Assembly (NCBI RefSeq): GCF_051020985.1
Contig: NW_027475134.1
Span: 4,836,001 to 4,900,000, forward strand
Reading direction: 5' to 3'
DNA: 64,000 nt
Source: Nomia melanderi
Taxonomy: Eukaryota > Arthropoda > Insecta > Hymenoptera > Halictidae
The notes under the pieces are model-generated. The model had not been told where the DNA came from and did not search any database. It saw nothing but the letters and a program-made list of their open reading frames with translations. The position numbers and the translations under genes were made by a program. This document shows, piece after piece, positions 24,025-36,652 of the stretch; positions within the stretch are counted from its first letter, which is position 1, and every line of letters starts with the position of its first letter.

Positions 24025-24255
24025 GCTCAGGGTCAGGGTAAAATCCAATATATATCTGGTGATATCTCGGGTGCTATTACAGATATCGCAATAAATCAAA
24101 GTGCATTGTCTGTAGGAGGCCCTGGCGCATGAATCTGTGCAGCGGGAACGACGTCGGACCACCAGGGGCCGAAAAAACCACAGTCTCATGGGGCCGGACA
24201 CTCAGGGTCAGGGGAAAATCCAATATATATCTGGTGATATCTCGGGTGCTATTAC
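24025..24255. repeat. Junction monomers between P2 and R1
   Basis: Joins sequence related to 16380-16499 directly to sequence related to 17087 onward. The intervening Q1 monomers (16500-17086) are missing. The junction stays in 175-bp register, as expected for unequal exchange between aligned monomers. Confidence 0.75.
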
Positions 24256-27200
24256 AGATAGCGCAATAAACCAAAGTGAATTATCTGCAGGAGGCCCTAG
24301 CGCATGAATCTGTGCAGCGGGAACGTCCTCGGGCCTCCAGGGGCCGAGACAACCACCGTCTCATGGGGCCGGACACTCAGGGTCAGCGTAAAATCCAATA
24401 TATATCTGGTGATATCTCGGGTGCTATTACAGATAGCGCAATAAACCATAGTGAATTATCTGCAGGAGGCCCTGGCGCATGAATCTGTGCAAGCGGGAAC
24501 GTCCTCGGACCTCCAGGGGCCGAGACAACCACCGTCTCATGGGGCCGGACACTCAGGGTCAGGGTAAAATCCAATATATATCTGGTGATATCTCGGGTGC
24601 TATTACAGATAGCGCAATAAATCAAACTGCATTGTCTGTAGGAGGCCCTGGCGCATGAATCTGTGCAGCGGGAACGACCTCGGACCACCAGGGGCCGAAA
24701 AAACCACAGTCTGATGAGGCCGGACACTCAGGGTCGAGGAAAAATCCAATATATATCTGGTGATATCTCGGGTGCTATTAGAGATAGCGCGATAAATCGA
24801 AGTGCATTGTCTGTAGGAGGCACTGGCGCACGAATCTGTGCAGCGGGAACGACCTCGGACCACCAGGGGCCGAGAAAACCACCGTCTCATGGGGCCGGAC
24901 ACTCAGGGTCAGTGAAAAATCCAATATATATCTGGTGATATCTCGGGTGCTATTAGAGATAGCGCGATAAATCGAAGTGCATTGTCTGTAGGAGGCACTG
25001 GCGCACGAATCTGTGCAGCGGGAACGACCTCCGACCACCAGGGGCCGAGAAAACCACCGTCCCATGGGGCTGGACACTCAGGGTGAGGGAAATATCCAAT
25101 ATATATCTGGTGATATCTCGGGTGCTATTACAGATAGCGCAATAAATCAAAGTGCATTGTCTGTAGGAGGCCCTGGCGCATGAACCTGTGCAGCGACAAC
25201 GACCTCGGACCACCAGGGGCCGAGAAAACCACAGTCACATGGGGCCGGACACTCAGGGTCAGGGGAAAATCCAATATATATCTGGTGATATCTCGGGTGC
25301 TATTACAGATAGCGCAATAAATCAAAGTACATTGTCTGTAGGAGGCCCTGGTGCATGAATCTGTGCAGCGGGAACGACCTCGGACCCCCAGGGGCCGAGA
25401 CAACCACCGTCTCATGGGGCCGGACACTCAGGGTCTGGGAAAAATCCAATATATATCCGGTGATATCTCGGGTGCTATTACAGAAAGCGCAATAAATCAA
25501 AGTGTATTATCTGCAGGAGGCCCTGGCGCATGGATTTGTGCAGCGGGAACGACCTCGGACCACCAGGGTCCGAGAAAAACACCGTCTCATGGGGCCGCAC
25601 ACTCAGGGTCAGTGAAAAATCCAATATATATCTGGTGATATCTCGGGTGCTATTACAGATAGCGCAATAAATCAAAGTGCATTGTCTGTAGGAGGCCCTG
25701 GCGCATGAATCTGTGAAGCGGCAACGACCTCGGACCACCAGGGGCCGAGAAAACCACAGTCTCATGGGGCCGGACACTCAGTGACAGGGGAAAATCCAGT
25801 ATATATCTGGAGATATCTCGGGTGCTATTAGAGATAGCGCAATAAACCAAAGTGAATTATCTGCAGGAGGCCCTGGCGCATGAATCTGTGCAGCGGGAAC
25901 GACCTCGGACCACCAGGGGCCGAAAAAACCACAGTCTCATGGGGCCGGATACTCAGGGTCAGGGGAAAATCCAATATAGATCTGGTGATATCTCGGGTGC
26001 TATTACAGATAGCGCCTTAAATCAAAGTGCATTGTCTGTAGGAGGCCCTGGCGCATGAATCTGTGCAGCGGGAACGACCTCGGACCACCAGGGGCCGAGA
26101 CAACCACCGTCTCATGGGGCCGGACACTCAGGGTCAGGGGAATATCCAATATATATCTGGTGATATCTCGGGTGCTATTACAGATAGCGCAATAAATCAA
26201 AGTGCATTGTCTGTAGGAGGCCCTGGCGCATGAATCTGTGCAGCGGCAACGACCTCGGACCACCAGGGGCCGAGAAAACCACAGTCTCATGCGGCCGGAC
26301 ACTCAGGGTCAGGGGAAAATCCAATATAGATCTGGTGATATCTCGGGTGCTATTACAGATAGCGCAATAAATCAAAGTGCATTGTCTGTAGGAGGCCCTG
26401 GCGCATGAATCTGTGCAGTGGGAACGACCTCGGACCACCAGGGGCCGAGAAAACCACCGTCTCATGGGGCCGGACACTCAGGGTCAGGGGAAAATCCAAT
26501 ATAGATCTGGTGATATCTCGGGTGCTATTACAGATAGCGCAATAAATCAAAGTGCATTGTCTGTAGGAGGCCCTGGCGCATGAATCTGTGCAGCGGGAAC
26601 GACCTCGGACCACCAGGGTCCGAGAAAACCACAGTCTCATGGGGCCGGACACTCAGTGACAGGGGAAAATCCAATATATATCTGGAGATATCTCGGGTGC
26701 TATTAGAGATAGCGCAATAAACCAAAGTGAATTATCTGCAGGAGGCCCTGGCGCATGAATCTGTGCAGCGGGAACGACCGCGGACCACCAGGGGCCGAAA
26801 AAACCACAGTCTCATGGGGCCGGATACTCAGGGTCAGGGGAAAATCCAATATAGATCTGGTGATATCTCGGGTGCTATTACAGATAGCGCAATAAATCAA
26901 AGTGCATTGTCTGTAGGAGGCCCTGGCGCATGAATCTGTGCAGTGGGAACGACCTCGGACCACCAGGGGCCGAGAAAACCACCGTCTCATGGGGCCGGAC
27001 ACTCAGGGTCAGGGGAAAATCCAATATAGATCTGGTGATATCTCGGGTGCTATTACAGATAGCGCAATAAATCAAAGTGCATTGTCTGTAGGAGGCCCTG
27101 GCGCATGAATCTGTGCAGCGGGAACGACCTCGGACCACCAGGGTCCGAGAAAACCACAGTCTCATGGGGCCGGACACTCAGTGACAGGGGAAAATCCAAT

Positions 27201-27581
27201 ATATATCTGGAGATATCTCGGGTGCTATTAGAGATAGCGCAATAAACCAAAGTGAATTATCTGCAGGAGGCCCTGGCGCATGAATCTGTGCAGCGGGAAC
27301 GACCGCGGACCACCAGGGGCCGAAAAAACCACAGTCTCATGGGGCCGGATACTCAGGGTCAGGGGAAAATCCAATATAGATCTGGTGATATCTCGGGTGC
27401 TATTACAGATAGCGCCATAAATCAAAGTGCATTGTCTGTAGGAGGCCCTGGCGCATGAATCTGTGCAGCGGGAACGACCTCGGACCCCCAGGGGCCGAGA
27501 AAACCACAGTCTCATGGGGCCGGACACTCAGGGTCAGGGGAAAATCCAATATATATCTGGTGATATCTCGGGTGCTAATAG
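24256..27581. repeat. Block R1 (19 monomers), copied at 27582
   Basis: 3,326 bp, equal to 19 x 175 + 1, the extra base being the AAGCGGG insertion near 24490. The first 2.63 kb (to 26890) recurs at 27582-30216. Its first 1.84 kb (24262-26100) is itself a copy of 17087-18925, so the block was assembled from older Q material plus newer monomers with TATAGATCTGG and GCAGTGGGAACG. R1 has CTGATGAGGCC near 24712 where the relatives have CTGATGGGGCC. Confidence 0.85.
26302..27416. repeat. Three-monomer (525-bp) tandem duplication inside R1
   Basis: 26302-26891 matches 26827-27416 at offset 525. Shared tags are GCAGTGGGAACG, CCAGGGTCCGAG, CACTCAGTGACAGGGG with ATCTGGAGATATC, and GAACGACCGCGGACC. The R2 block has only one copy of this trimer, so the duplication is private to R1 or was lost from R2. 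Confidence 0.8.
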
Positions 27582-30216
27582 AGATAGCGCAATAAACCAA
27601 AGTGAATTATCTGCAGGAGGCCCTAGCGCATGAATCTGTGCAGCGGGAACGTCCTCGGGCCTCCAGGGGCCGAGACAACCACCGTCTCATGGGGCCGGAC
27701 ACTCAGGGTCAGCGTAAAATCCAATATATATCTGGTGATATCTCGGGTGCTATTACAGATAGCGCAATAAACCATAGTGAATTATCTGCAGGAGGCCCTG
27801 GCGCATGAATCTGTGCAAGCGGGAACGTCCTCGGACCTCCAGGGGCCGAGACAACCACCGTCTCATGGGGCCGGACACTCAGGGTCAGGGTAAAATCCAA
27901 TATATATCTGGTGATATCTCGGGTGCTATTACAGATAGCGCAATAAATCAAACTGCATTGTCTGTAGGAGGCCCTGGCGCATGAATCTGTGCAGCGGGAA
28001 CGACCTCGGACCACCAGGGGCCGAAAAAACCACAGTCTGATGGGGCCGGACACTCAGGGTCGAGGAAAAATCCAATATATATCTGGTGATATCTCGGGTG
28101 CTATTAGAGATAGCGCGATAAATCGAAGTGCATTGTCTGTAGGAGGCACTGGCGCACGAATCTGTGCAGCGGGAACGACCTCGGACCACCAGGGGCCGAG
28201 AAAACCACCGTCTCATGGGGCCGGACACTCAGGGTCAGTGAAAAATCCAATATATATCTGGTGATATCTCGGGTGCTATTAGAGATAGCGCGATAAATCG
28301 AAGTGCATTGTCTGTAGGAGGCACTGGCGCACGAATCTGTGCAGCGGGAACGACCTCCGACCACCAGGGGCCGAGAAAACCACCGTCCCATGGGGCTGGA
28401 CACTCAGGGTGAGGGAAATATCCAATATATATCTGGTGATATCTCGGGTGCTATTACAGATAGCGCAATAAATCAAAGTGCATTGTCTGTAGGAGGCCCT
28501 GGCGCATGAACCTGTGCAGCGACAACGACCTCGGACCACCAGGGGCCGAGAAAACCACAGTCACATGGGGCCGGACACTCAGGGTCAGGGGAAAATCCAA
28601 TATATATCTGGTGATATCTCGGGTGCTATTACAGATAGCGCAATAAATCAAAGTACATTGTCTGTAGGAGGCCCTGGTGCATGAATCTGTGCAGCGGGAA
28701 CGACCTCGGACCCCCAGGGGCCGAGACAGCCACCGTCTCATGGGGCCGGACACTCAGGGTCTGGGAAAAATCCAATATATATCCGGTGATATCTCGGGTG
28801 CTATTACAGAAAGCGCAATAAATCAAAGTGTATTATCTGCAGGAGGCCCTGGCGCATGGATTTGTGCAGCGGGAACGACCTCGGACCACCAGGGTCCGAG
28901 AAAAACACCGTCTCATGGGGCCGCACACTCAGGGTCAGTGAAAAATCCAATATATATCTGGTGATATCTCGGGTGCTATTACAGATAGCGCAATAAATCA
29001 AAGTGCATTGTCTGTAGGAGGCCCTGGCGCATGAATCTGTGAAGCGGCAACGACCTCGGACCACCAGGGGCCGAGAAAACCACAGTCTCATGGGGCCGGA
29101 CACTCAGTGACAGGGGAAAATCCAGTATATATCTGGAGATATCTCGGGTGCTATTAGAGATAGCGCAATAAACCAAAGTGAATTATCTGCAGGAGGCCCT
29201 GGCGCATGAATCTGTGCAGCGGGAACGACCTCGGACCACCAGGGGCCGAAAAAACCACAGTCTCATGGGGCCGGATACTCAGGGTCAGGGGAAAATCCAA
29301 TATAGATCTGGTGATATCTCGGGTGCTATTACAGATAGCGCCTTAAATCAAAGTGCATTGTCTGTAGGAGGCCCTGGCGCATGAATCTGTGCAGCGGGAA
29401 CGACCTCGGACCACCAGGGGCCGAGACAACCACCGTCTCATGGGGCCGGACACTCAGGGTCAGGGGAATATCCAATATATATCTGGTGATATCTCGGGTG
29501 CTATTACAGATAGCGCAATAAATCAAAGTGCATTGTCTGTAGGAGGCCCTGGCGCATGAATCTGTGCAGCGGCAACGACCTCGGACCACCAGGGGCCGAG
29601 AAAACCACAGTCTCATGCGGCCGGACACTCAGGGTCAGGGGAAAATCCAATATAGATCTGGTGATATCTCGGGTGCTATTACAGATAGCGCAATAAATCA
29701 AAGTGCATTGTCTGTAGGAGGCCCTGGCGCATGAATCTGTGCAGTGGGAACGACCTCGGACCACCAGGGGCCGAGAAAACCACCGTCTCATGGGGCCGGA
29801 CACTCAGGGTCAGGGGAAAATCCAATATAGATCTGGTGATATCTCGGGTGCTATTACAGATAGCGCAATAAATCAAAGTGCATTGTCTGTAGGAGGCCCT
29901 GGCGCATGAATCTGTGCAGCGGGAACGACCTCGGACCACCAGGGTCCGAGAAAACCACAGTCTCATGGGGCCGGACACTCAGTGACAGGGGAAAATCCAA
30001 TATATATCTGGAGATATCTCGGGTGCTATTAGAGATAGCGCAATAAACCAAAGTGAATTATCTGCAGGAGGCCCTGGCGCATGAAACTGTGCAGCGGGAA
30101 CGACCGCGGACCACCAGGGGCCGAAAAAACCACAGTCTCATGGGGCCGGATACTCAGGGTCAGGGGAAAATCCAATATAGATCTGGTGATATCTCGGGTG
30201 CTATTACAGATAGCGC
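27582..30216. repeat. Block R2, second copy of R1 (15 of 19 monomers)
   Basis: Matches 24256-26890 at offset 3,326. Differences seen include GACAGCCACC at 28726 (GACAACCACC in R1) and GCATGAAACTGTG at 30080 (GAATCTGTG in R1). Identity ends at GCGCCATAAATC (30217) against GCGCAATAAATC. R2 carries the fourth copy of the AAGCGGG insertion (27817). Confidence 0.85.
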
Positions 30217-32309
30217 CATAAATCAAAGTGCATTGTCTGTAGGAGGCCCTGGCGCATGAATCTGTGCAGCGAGAACGACCTCGGACCACCAGGGGCCGAG
30301 ACAACCACCGTCTCATGGGGCCGGACACTCAGGGTCAGGGGAATATCCACTATATATCTGGTGATATCTCGGGTGGTATTACAGATAGCGCAATAAATCA
30401 AAGTGCATTGTCTGTAGGAGGCCCTGGCGCATGAATCTGTGCAGCGGGAACGACCTCGGACCACCAGGGGCCGAGAAAACCACAGTCTCATGGGGCCGGA
30501 CACTCAGGGTCAGGGGAAAATCCAATATATATCTGGTGATATCTCGGGTGCTATTTGAGATAGCGCGATAAATCAAAGTGAATTATCTGCAGGAGGCCCT
30601 GGCGCATGAATCTGTGCAGCGGGAACGACCTCGGAACACCAGGGGCCGAGAAAACCACCGTCTCATGGGGCCGGGCACTCAGGGTCAGTGAAAAATCCAA
30701 TATATATCTGGTGATATCTCGGGTGCTATTACAGATAGCGCAATAAATCAAAGTGCATTGTCTGTAGGAGGCCCTGGCGCATGAATCTGTGCAGCGGGAA
30801 CGACCTCGGACCACCAGGGGCCGAGAAAACTACAGTCTCATGCGGCCGGACACTCAGGGTCTGGGGAAAATCCAATATATATCTGGTGATATCTCGGGTC
30901 CTATTACAGATAGCGAAATAAATCAAAGTGCATTGTCTGTAGGAGGCCCTGGCGCATGAATCTGTGCAGCGGGAACGACCTCGGACCACCAGGGGCCGAG
31001 GAAACCACAGTCTCATGGGGCCGGACACTCAGGGTCAGGGAAAAATCCAAAATATATCTGGTGATATCTCGGGTTAAATTACAGATAGCACAATAAATCA
31101 AAGTGAATTATCTGCAGGAGGCCCTGGCCCATGCATCTGTGCAGCGGGAACGACCTCGGACCACCAGGGGCCGAGAAAACCACCGTCTCATGGGGCGGAC
31201 ACTCAGGGTCAGGGAAAAATGCAATATATATCTGGTGATATGTCGGGTGCTATTACAGATAGCACAATAAATCAAAGTGGATTGTCTGGACGAGGCCCTG
31301 GCGCATGAATCTGGGCAGCGGGAACGACCTCGGACCACCAGGGGCCGAGAAAACCACAGTCTCATGGGGCCGGACACTCAGGGTCAGGGGAAAATCCAAT
31401 ATATATCTGGTGATATCTCGGGTGCTATTAGATATAGCGCAATAAACCAAAGTGAATTATCTGCAGGAGGCCCTGGCGCATGAATCTGTGCAACGGGAAC
31501 GACCTCGGACCACCAGGGGCCGAGACAACAACCGTCTCATGGGGCCGGACACTCAGGGTCAGGGAAAAATCCAATATATATCTGGTGATATCTCGGGTTA
31601 TATTACAGATAGCACAATAAATCAAAGTGCATTGTCTGTAGGAGGCCCTGGCGCATGAATCTGTGCAGAGGGAACGATTTCGGACCACCAGGGGCCGAGA
31701 CAACAACCGTCTCATGGGGCCGGACACTCAGGGTCAGGGAAAAATCCAATATATATCTGGTGATATCTCGGGTTATATTACAGATAGCACAATAAATCAA
31801 AGTGCATTGTCTGTAGGAGGCCCTGGCGCATGAATCTGTGCAGAGGGAACGACCTCGGACCACCAGGGGCCGAGAAAACCACCGTCTCATGGCGCCGGAC
31901 ACTCAGGGTCAGGGGAAAATCCAATATATATCTGGTGATATCTCGGGTGCTATTACAGATAGCGCAATAAATCAAAGTGAATTATCTGCAGGAGGCCCTG
32001 GCGCATGAATCTGTGCAGCGGGAACGACCTCGGACCACCAGGGGCCGAGAAAACCACAGTCTCATGGAGCCGGACACTCAGGGTCAGGGGAAAATCCAAT
32101 ATATATCTGGTGATATCTCGGGTGCTATTACAGATAGCGCAATAAACCAAAGTGAATTATCTGCAGGAGGCCCTGGCGCATGAATCTGTGCAGCGGGAAC
32201 GACCTCGGACCACCCGGGGCCGAGAAAACCACAGTCTCATGGGGCCGGATACTCAGGGTCAGGGGAATATCCAATATATATCTGGTGATATCTCGGGTGC
32301 TATTACAGA
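30217..32309. repeat. Founding monomers of the 30-35 kb family
   Basis: About 12 monomers. 30447-31046 recurs at 33421-34020 (offset 2,974). 31197-32214 recurs at 33997-35014 (16 monomers). Tags: CTATTTGAGATAG, GAAAACTACAGTCTCATGCG, GGGTCCTATTACAG, the TTATATTACAG form of dyad 1, and GCAGAGGGAACGATTTCGG. A 1-bp loss (GGGGCGGAC near 31196) is private to this copy. Confidence 0.75.
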
Positions 32310-34643
32310 TAGCGCGATAAATCAAAGTGAATTATCTGCAGGAGGCCCTGGCGCATGAATCTGTGCAGCGGGAACGACCTCGGAACACCAGGGGCCGAGA
32401 AAACCACCGTCTCATGGGGCCGGGCACTCAGGGTCAGTGAAAAATCCAATATATATCTGGTGATATCTCGGGTGCTATTACAGATAGCGCAATAAATCAA
32501 AGTGCATTGTCTGTAGGAGGCCCTGGCGCATGAATCTGTGCAGCGGGAACGACCTCGGACCACCAGGGGCCGAGAAAACTACAGTCTCATGCGGCCGGAC
32601 ACTCAGGGTCTGGGGAAAATCCAATATATATCTGGTGATATCTCGGGTCCTATTACAGATAGCGAAATAAATCAAAGTGCATTGTCTGTAGGAGGCCCTG
32701 GCGCATGAATCTGTGCAGCGGGAACGACCTCGGACCACCAGGGGCCGAGGAAACCACAGTCTCATGGGGCCGGACACTCAGGGTCAGGGAAAAATGCAAT
32801 ATATATCTGGTGATATGTCGGGTGCTATTACAGATAGCACAATAAATCAAAGTGGATTGTCTGGACGAGGCCCTGGCGCATGAATCTGGGCAGCGGGAAC
32901 GACCTCGGACCACCAGGGGCCGAGAAAACCACAGTCTCATGGGGCCGGACACTCAGGGTCAGGGGAAAATCCAATATATATCTGGTGATATCTCGGGTGC
33001 TATTAGATATAGCGCAATAAACCAAAGTGAATTATCTGCAGGAGGCCCTGGCGCATGAATCTGTGCAACGGGAACGACCTCGGACCACCAGGGGCCGAGA
33101 CAACAACCGTCTCATGGGGCCGGACACTCAGGGTCAGGGAAAAATCCAATATATATCTGGTGATATCTCGGGTTATATTACAGATAGCACAATAAATCAA
33201 AGTGCATTGTCTGTAGGAGGCCCTGGCGCATGAATCTGTGCAGAGGGAACGATTTCGGACCACCAGGGGCCGAGACAACAACCGTCTCATGGGGCCGGAC
33301 ACTCAGGGTCAGGGAAAAATCCAATATATATCTGGTGATATCTCGGGTTATATTACAGATAGCACAATAAATCAAAGTGCATTGTCTGTAGGAGGCCCTG
33401 GCGCATGAATCTGTGCAGCGAGAACGACCTCGGACCACCAGGGGCCGAGAAAACCACAGTCTCATGGGGCCGGACACTCAGGGTCAGGGGAAAATCCAAT
33501 ATATATCTGGTGATATCTCGGGTGCTATTTGAGATAGCGCGATAAATCAAAGTGAATTATCTGCAGGAGGCCCTGGCGCATGAATCTGTGCAGCGGGAAC
33601 GACCTCGGAACACCAGGGGCCGAGAAAACCACCGTCTCATGGGGCCGGGCACTCAGGGTCAGTGAAAAATCCAATATATATCTGGTGATATCTCGGGTGC
33701 TATTACAGATAGCGCAATAAATCAAAGTGCATTGTCTGTAGGAGGCCCTGGCGCATGAATCTGTGCAGCGGGAACGACCTCGGACCACCAGGGGCCGAGA
33801 AAACTACAGTCTCATGCGGCCGGACACTCAGGGTCTGGGGAAAATCCAATATATATCTGGTGATATCTCGGGTCCTATTACAGATAGCGAAATAAATCAA
33901 AGTGCATTGTCTGTAGGAGACCCTGGCGCATGAATCTGTGCAGCGGGAACGACCTCGGACCACCAGGGGCCGAGGAAACCACAGTCTCATGGGGCCGGAC
34001 ACTCAGGGTCAGGGAAAAATGCAATATATATCTGGTGATATGTCGGGTGCTATTACAGATAGCACAATAAATCAAAGTGGATTGTCTGGACGAGGCCCTG
34101 GCGCATGAATCTGGGCAGCGGGAACGACCTCGGACCACCAGGGGCCGAGAAAACCACAGTCTCATGGGGCCGGACACTCAGGGTCAGGGGAAAATCCAAT
34201 ATATATCTGGTGATATCTCGGGTGCTATTAGATATAGCGCAATAAACCAAAGTGAATTATCTGCAGGAGGCCCTGGCGCATGAATCTGTGCAACGGGAAC
34301 GACCTCGGACCACCAGGGGCCGAGACAACAACCGTCTCATGGGGCCGGACACTCAGGGTCAGGGAAAAATCCAATATATATCTGGTGATATCTCGGGTTA
34401 TATTACAGATAGCACAATAAATCAAAGTGCATTGTCTGTAGGAGGCCCTGGCGCATGAATCTGTGCAGAGGGAACGATTTCGGACCACCAGGGGCCGAGA
34501 CAACAACCGTCTCATGGGGCCGGACACTCAGGGTCAGGGAAAAATCCAATATATATCTGGTGATATCTCGGGTTATATTACAGATAGCACAATAAATCAA
34601 AGTGCATTGTCTGTAGGAGGCCCTGGCGCATGAATCTGTGCAG
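32310..34643. repeat. Seven-monomer (1,225-bp) tandem duplication
   Basis: 32310-33418 matches 33535-34643 at offset 1,225, exactly seven monomers. I saw one difference, GGAGACCC at 33917 versus GGAGGCCC at 32692. Shared tags: TGCAATATATATCTGG with GATATGTCGGG, GGATTGTCTGGACGAGG, and the paired GAGACAACAACC monomers. Confidence 0.85.
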
Positions 34644-35303
34644 AGGGAACGACCTCGGACCACCAGGGGCCGAGAAAACCACCGTCTCATGGCGCCGGAC
34701 ACTCAGGGTCAGGGGAAAATCCAATATATATCTGGTGATATCTCGGGTGCTCTTACAGATAGCGCAATAAATCAAAGTGAATTATCTGCAGGAGGCCCTG
34801 GCGCATGAATCTGTGCAGCGGGAACGACCTCGGACCACCAGGGGCCGAGAAAACCACAGTCTCATGGAGCCGGACACTCAGGGTCAGGGGAAAATCCAAT
34901 ATATATCTGGTGATATCTCGGGTGCTATTACAGATAGCGCAATAAACCAAAGTGAATTATCTGCAGGAGGCCCTGGCGCATGAATCTGTGCAGCGGGAAC
35001 GACCTCGGACCACCAGGGGCCGAGAAAACCACAGTCTCATGGAGCCGGACACTCAGGGTCAGGGGAAAATCCAATATATATCTGGTGATATCTCGGGTGC
35101 TATTACAGATAGCGCAATAAATCAAAGTGAATTATCTGCAGGAGGCCCTGGCGCATGAATCTGTGCAGCGGGAACGACCTCGGACCACCAGGGGCCGAGA
35201 AAACCACAGTCACATGGGGCCGGTCACTCAGGGTCAGGGGAAAATCCAATATATATCTGGTGATATCTCAGGTGCTATTAGATACAGCGCAATAAACCAA
35301 ATT
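34644..35303. repeat. Satellite segment with adjacent duplicated monomer
   Basis: About 3.8 monomers. The monomer with TCATGGAGCCGG near 34864 is repeated one unit later near 35039 in the same context, a single-monomer duplication not present at the related site 31977-32325. GCTCTTACAG at 34750 is a private change. Confidence 0.75.
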
Positions 35304-35420
35304 GAATTATCTGCAGGAGGCCCTGGCGCATGAATCTGGGCAGCGGGAACGACCTCGGACCACCAGGGTCCGAGAAAACCACAGTCTAGTGGGGCCGGAC
35401 ACTCAGGGTCAGGGGAAAAT

Positions 35421-35440
35421 CCAATATATATATCAGGTGA
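35421..35440. other. 2-bp TA expansion tag with CAGGTG
   Basis: An extra TA plus a T-to-A change gives TATATATATCAGGTG. The duplicated counterpart is at about 37173-37192. Confidence 0.85.
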
Positions 35441-36605
35441 TATCTCGGGTGCTATTAGATACAGCGCAATAAACCAAAGTGTATTATCTGCAAGAGGCCC
35501 TGGCGCATGCATCTGTGCAGCGGGAACGACCTCGGACCACCAGGGGCCGAGAAAACTAAAGTCTCATGGGGCCGGACACTCAGGGTCTGGGGAAAATCCA
35601 TTATATATCTGGTGATATGTCGGGAGCTATTACAGATAGCACAATAAATCAAAGTTCATTGTCTGGAGGAGGCCCTGGCGCATGAATCTGTGCAGCGGGA
35701 ACGACCTCGGTCCACCAGGGGCCGAGAAAACAACCGTCTCATGGGGCTGGACACTCAGGGTGAGGGTAATATCCAATATATATCTGGTGATATCTCGGGT
35801 GCTATTACAGATAGCGCAATAAATCAAAGAGCATTGTCTGTAGGAGGCCCTGGCGCATGAACCTGTGCAGCGGCAACGACCTCGGACCACCAGGGGCCGA
35901 GAAAACCACAGTCTCATGGGGCCGGACACTCTGGGTCAGGGGAAAATCCAATATATATCTGGTGATATCTCGGGTGCTATTACAGATAGCGCAATAAATC
36001 AAAGTGCATTGTCTGCAGGAGGCCCTTGCGAATGAATCTGTTCAGCGGGAACGACCTCGGATCACCAGGGGCCGAGAAAACCACCGACACATGGGGCCGG
36101 ACACTCAGGGTCGAGGAAAAATCCAATATATATCTGGTGATATCCCGGGTGCTATTAGAGATAGCGCGATAAATCAAAGTGAATTATCTGCAGGAGGCCC
36201 TGGCGCATGCATCTGTGCAGCGGGAACGACCTCGGACCACCAGGGGCCGAGAAAATCACCGTCTCATGGGGACGGGCACTCAGGGTCTGGGGAAAATCCA
36301 ATATGTATCTGCTGATATCTCGGGTGCTATTAGAGATAGCGTAACAAACCAAAGTGCATTGTCTGTAGGAGGCCCTGGCGCATGAATCTGTGCAGCGGGA
36401 ACGACCTCTGACCACAAGAGGCCGAGAAAACCACCGTCTCATGGGGCCGGACACTCAGGGTCGAGGAAAAATCCAATATATATCTGGTGATATCTCGGGT
36501 GCTATTACAGATAGCGCGATAAATCAAAGTGCATTGTCTGTAGGAGGCACTGGCGAATGAGTCTGTGCAGCAGGAACGACCTCGAACCACCAGGGGCCGA
36601 GAAAA

Positions 36606-36652
36606 TTACAGATATTCGGAATCCGTCACCCAAGGTCATGTGAAAATCCAGC
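36606..36652. repeat. V-type divergent tract, copy 3
   Basis: First copy of the later V form: CATGTGAAAATCCAGC, upstream GCGAATGAGTCTGTGCAGC, and CTCGAACCACC. It stands just after the first half of the 10-monomer duplication. Confidence 0.88.
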
